Assembly: GCF_003797185.1 (NCBI RefSeq)
Contig: NZ_RKMH01000019.1
Coordinates: 1-64,000, forward strand
DNA from: Gordonia oryzae
Lineage (GTDB): Bacteria > Actinomycetota > Actinomycetes > Mycobacteriales > Mycobacteriaceae
Direction: 5' to 3'
DNA: 64,000 bases
Part shown: piece by piece, positions 62,111 to 64,000 of the stretch
Numbering within the stretch: the first letter of the stretch is position 1
How the letters are laid out: each line of letters opens with the position of its first letter
Notes under the pieces: model-generated
Told to the model about the DNA's origin: nothing
Databases searched by the model: none
The model's input: the letters and a program-made list of their open reading frames with translations, nothing else
Translations under genes and position numbers: made by a program

Positions 62111-64000
62111 GGCGTGTTCCCCTTGGTGGATTCGATAGGTGTGATGGTGGTGTCGGTACTGGTGTTCTCTGCGCTGGTGTTCTCTGCGCTGGTGTTTGCC
62201 GGGCCGGTGTCGTCGGGGGCCGTCTCCTCGCCGATGACGGCGAGGACGTCGCCGACCGCGAGCTGGCGGCCGGGTTCGACGGCCAGCGCGGTGACGACGC
62301 CGTCGGCGGGTGCGGAGATGGTGTGTTCCATCTTCATCGCCTCCAACCAGATCAGCGGTTGTCCGGCGGTGACCCGATCCCCTTCGGCGACAGCCACTCT
62401 GATCACTGCACCCGGCATCGGCGCCAACAGTGACCCCGGACGTTGCACCGCCGTGGGATCGACGAAGCGAGGCGCGCGGCGCAGATGCACCGACCATCCG
62501 GGTCCGTCGACGAACACCTCGTCCTGATCGGCCCCGGCCCGATCGGCCCCGTCGCGGTATCGGGCCACGCGCAGTTCGCGTCGTAGGCCGGTGCGGTCGG
62601 TGAGCACGACGGCCTCGGGTGTGGCCGTGAGCACCGACAGCCCCGGTGCATCCGGAAGCTCGATACCGTTGCGTCCATTGCGGTACCGGACCGGGACCTC
62701 GGTGTCGTCGGCGCGCAGGTAGGTCTTGGTCTGATACCCCGAGGCCATGTTGCGCCACCCGGCGGGCAGGCTCGCCTGCACCTGGGCGGCAGCGCGGTTG
62801 GCTGCGGCATCGGCCAGTGCGGCCGCAACACCTGCCATGACCGCCTCCTCGTCGCCCGCCGACGGCGACGCGAGCGTGTCGAGACCGACGGTGTCCAGAA
62901 AGGCGGTGTCGGTGTGCCCGGATAGGAAGGTGGCATCACGCAGGATGCGCACCAGCAGGTCACGGTTGGTGATCGGACCGTGGATCGTGGCGTCGGCCAG
63001 TGCTCCGGCCAGCATCGCCGCCGCCCGCCGCCGGGTGGGTGCCCACGCGATGACCTTCGCCAGCATCGGATCGTAGAAGGTGGAAATCTCCGAGCCGTCG
63101 GAAATCGACGAGTCGACGCGCACACCCGATCGGGACAGCGGACCGAAAGTCGTTGCAGCGTCAATGTGGAAAGCGTGCACCCGTCCCGACTGCGGCTGCC
63201 AACCGGCGGCGGGGTCCTCCGCGTAAAGACGCACCTCGATCGCCGCACCGGCGGAGCGTGGCGCCTCGACGTCGAGCTGATCGCCCATCGCGATCCGCAG
63301 CTGCCACTCGACAAGATCGGTGCCCGTGGTCAGTTCGGTCACCGGGTGTTCCACCTGCAGACGGGTGTTGGTCTCCAGGAAGTAGAACCGGCCGGACTCG
63401 TCGGCGAGAAACTCGACGGTTCCGGCACCGGTGTAACCGATCGCCTCGACCGCAGTTCGTGCTGCGGCGTAGAGCTTCTCGCGCATCGCCTCGCCCACCC
63501 GCTCGACGAGCGGGGCCGGTGCCTCCTCGACCACCTTCTGGTGGCGGCGCTGGATCGAGCACTCGCGCTCTCCGACCGCCCACACCGCACCGTGGGTATC
63601 GGCGAGCACCTGCACTTCGATGTGGTGTCCGCGTTCGACATACGGTTCGCAGAACACCGTCGGATCACCGAACGCCGACTGCGCTTCGCGTCGCGCGCCC
63701 TCCACCTGCTCGGTGAGGTCGGCGAGATCGCGGACGATCCGCATGCCACGGCCACCGCCACCGGCGGACGCCTTGATCAACAGCGGCAGGTCGGACTCGG
63801 CGACCGCATCCGGCGCGATGTCCCCGAGGACGGGTACACCGGCCTCGGCCATCAGCTTCTTGGCGTTGACCTTGGAGCCCATCGCCGAGATCGCTGCTGG
63901 CGGCGGTCCGATCCAGATCAGTCCCGCGTCGAGCACGGCGTGGGCAAAGTCGGCGTTTTCCGAGAGGAATCCGTATCCCGGGTGAATTGCGTCGGCGCCG
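62107..64000 (-). CDS. Biotin carboxylase/BCCP alpha subunit, N-terminus outside the window
   Basis: 631 residues are present and the frame stays open to the right edge, starting at ADAIHPGYGFLSENADFAHA. About 70 N-terminal residues are missing. The ATP-grasp motif is KASAGGGGRGMRIV, with the catalytic region CSIQRRHQKVVEEAP and FLETNTRLQVEHPVTEL. The biotinyl domain ends WLEAMKMEHTISAP, with the biotin Lys. A tail of NTSAE repeats, from a 15-bp duplication at about 62160-62195, lies at the C-terminus. It carboxylates acetyl-, propionyl- or methylcrotonyl/geranyl-type CoA with a beta subunit not seen here. Confidence 0.93.
   Translation of the reverse strand, partial: GADAIHPGYGFLSENADFAHAVLDAGLIWIGPPPAAISAMGSKVNAKKLMAEAGVPVLGDIAPDAVAESDLPLLIKASAGGGGRGMRIVRDLADLTEQVEGARREAQSAFGDPTVFCEPYVERGHHIEVQVLADTHGAVWAVGERECSIQRRHQKVVEEAPAPLVERVGEAMREKLYAAARTAVEAIGYTGAGTVEFLADESGRFYFLETNTRLQVEHPVTELTTGTDLVEWQLRIAMGDQLDVEAPRSAGAAIEVRLYAEDPAAGWQPQSGRVHAFHIDAATTFGPLSRSGVRVDSSISDGSEISTFYDPMLAKVIAWAPTRRRAAAMLAGALADATIHGPITNRDLLVRILRDATFLSGHTDTAFLDTVGLDTLASPSAGDEEAVMAGVAAALADAAANRAAAQVQASLPAGWRNMASGYQTKTYLRADDTEVPVRYRNGRNGIELPDAPGLSVLTATPEAVVLTDRTGLRRELRVARYRDGADRAGADQDEVFVDGPGWSVHLRRAPRFVDPTAVQRPGSLLAPMPGAVIRVAVAEGDRVTAGQPLIWLEAMKMEHTISAPADGVVTALAVEPGRQLAVGDVLAVIGEETAPDDTGPANTSAENTSAENTSTDTTITPIESTKGNTP

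Overview
The window is chromosomal DNA from a high-GC, mycolic-acid-containing actinobacterium, most likely Gordonia or a close relative (Rhodococcus/Mycobacterium group). The evidence is a complete mycofactocin locus, an antigen-85-like mycolyltransferase, four Mce-associated membrane proteins, KstR-type operators, a SigC-type sigma factor and many GTG/TTG starts. Both edges cut genes: the left edge holds the first codons of a short minus-strand protein, the right edge a biotin carboxylase subunit missing its N-terminus. Functions are read from motifs and gene order; no database search was run.

0-15 kb: an NCS1 nucleobase/hydantoin permease with a hydantoin racemase, then a metal and redox block. 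This block has a SigC-like sigma factor, a copper P1B-ATPase, a zinc-finger anti-sigma-like membrane protein, a CopD-CtaG fusion, a DsbA/VKOR disulfide pair, a nickel/cobalt transporter behind a cobalamin riboswitch, and a CopCD fusion with a YcnI-like and a DUF5134 protein. Together they suggest control of copper delivery and extracytoplasmic thiol oxidation.

15-27.5 kb: the mycofactocin locus. mftR diverges from mftABCD, and mftEFG lie about 3 kb away on the same strand as mftABCD. In between are a plus-strand alpha-methylacyl-CoA racemase and a mycofactocin-type SDR. Next comes a KshB-like steroid hydroxylase reductase. The SDR and the reductase both have a KstR operator, linking the locus to steroid/isoprenoid catabolism. 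Three arrays of one 21-bp minisatellite family lie in the gaps of this region.

27.5-44 kb: a ClC antiporter, an AlkD-type repair protein, an FAD ferredoxin reductase, four overlapping orphan Mce-associated proteins, an SDR with a TetR regulator, MenC, an MpaB/DUF2236 oxygenase, an alpha/beta hydrolase, a large HTH-NTPase-WD40 protein, a small LuxR-type regulator and a mycolyltransferase-like esterase.

44.5-46.7 kb: a three-gene cassette of a TIGR04222-type membrane protein with a Gly/Ser/Cys tail, a DUF692/MNIO enzyme and a small partner. This looks like a little-described, MNIO-based peptide-modification system and is the best candidate for an undescribed system here. A strong hairpin separates it from the str operon (rpsL-rpsG-fusA-tuf, 46.9-51.2 kb).

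52-64 kb: exodeoxyribonuclease III; a degenerate NtrC/AcoR-type activator next to an aldehyde dehydrogenase and an NDMA-dependent-type alcohol dehydrogenase (a likely mycofactocin-using enzyme); and a minus-strand acyl-CoA catabolic operon (biotin carboxylase, acyl-CoA dehydrogenase, enoyl-CoA hydratase, TetR).
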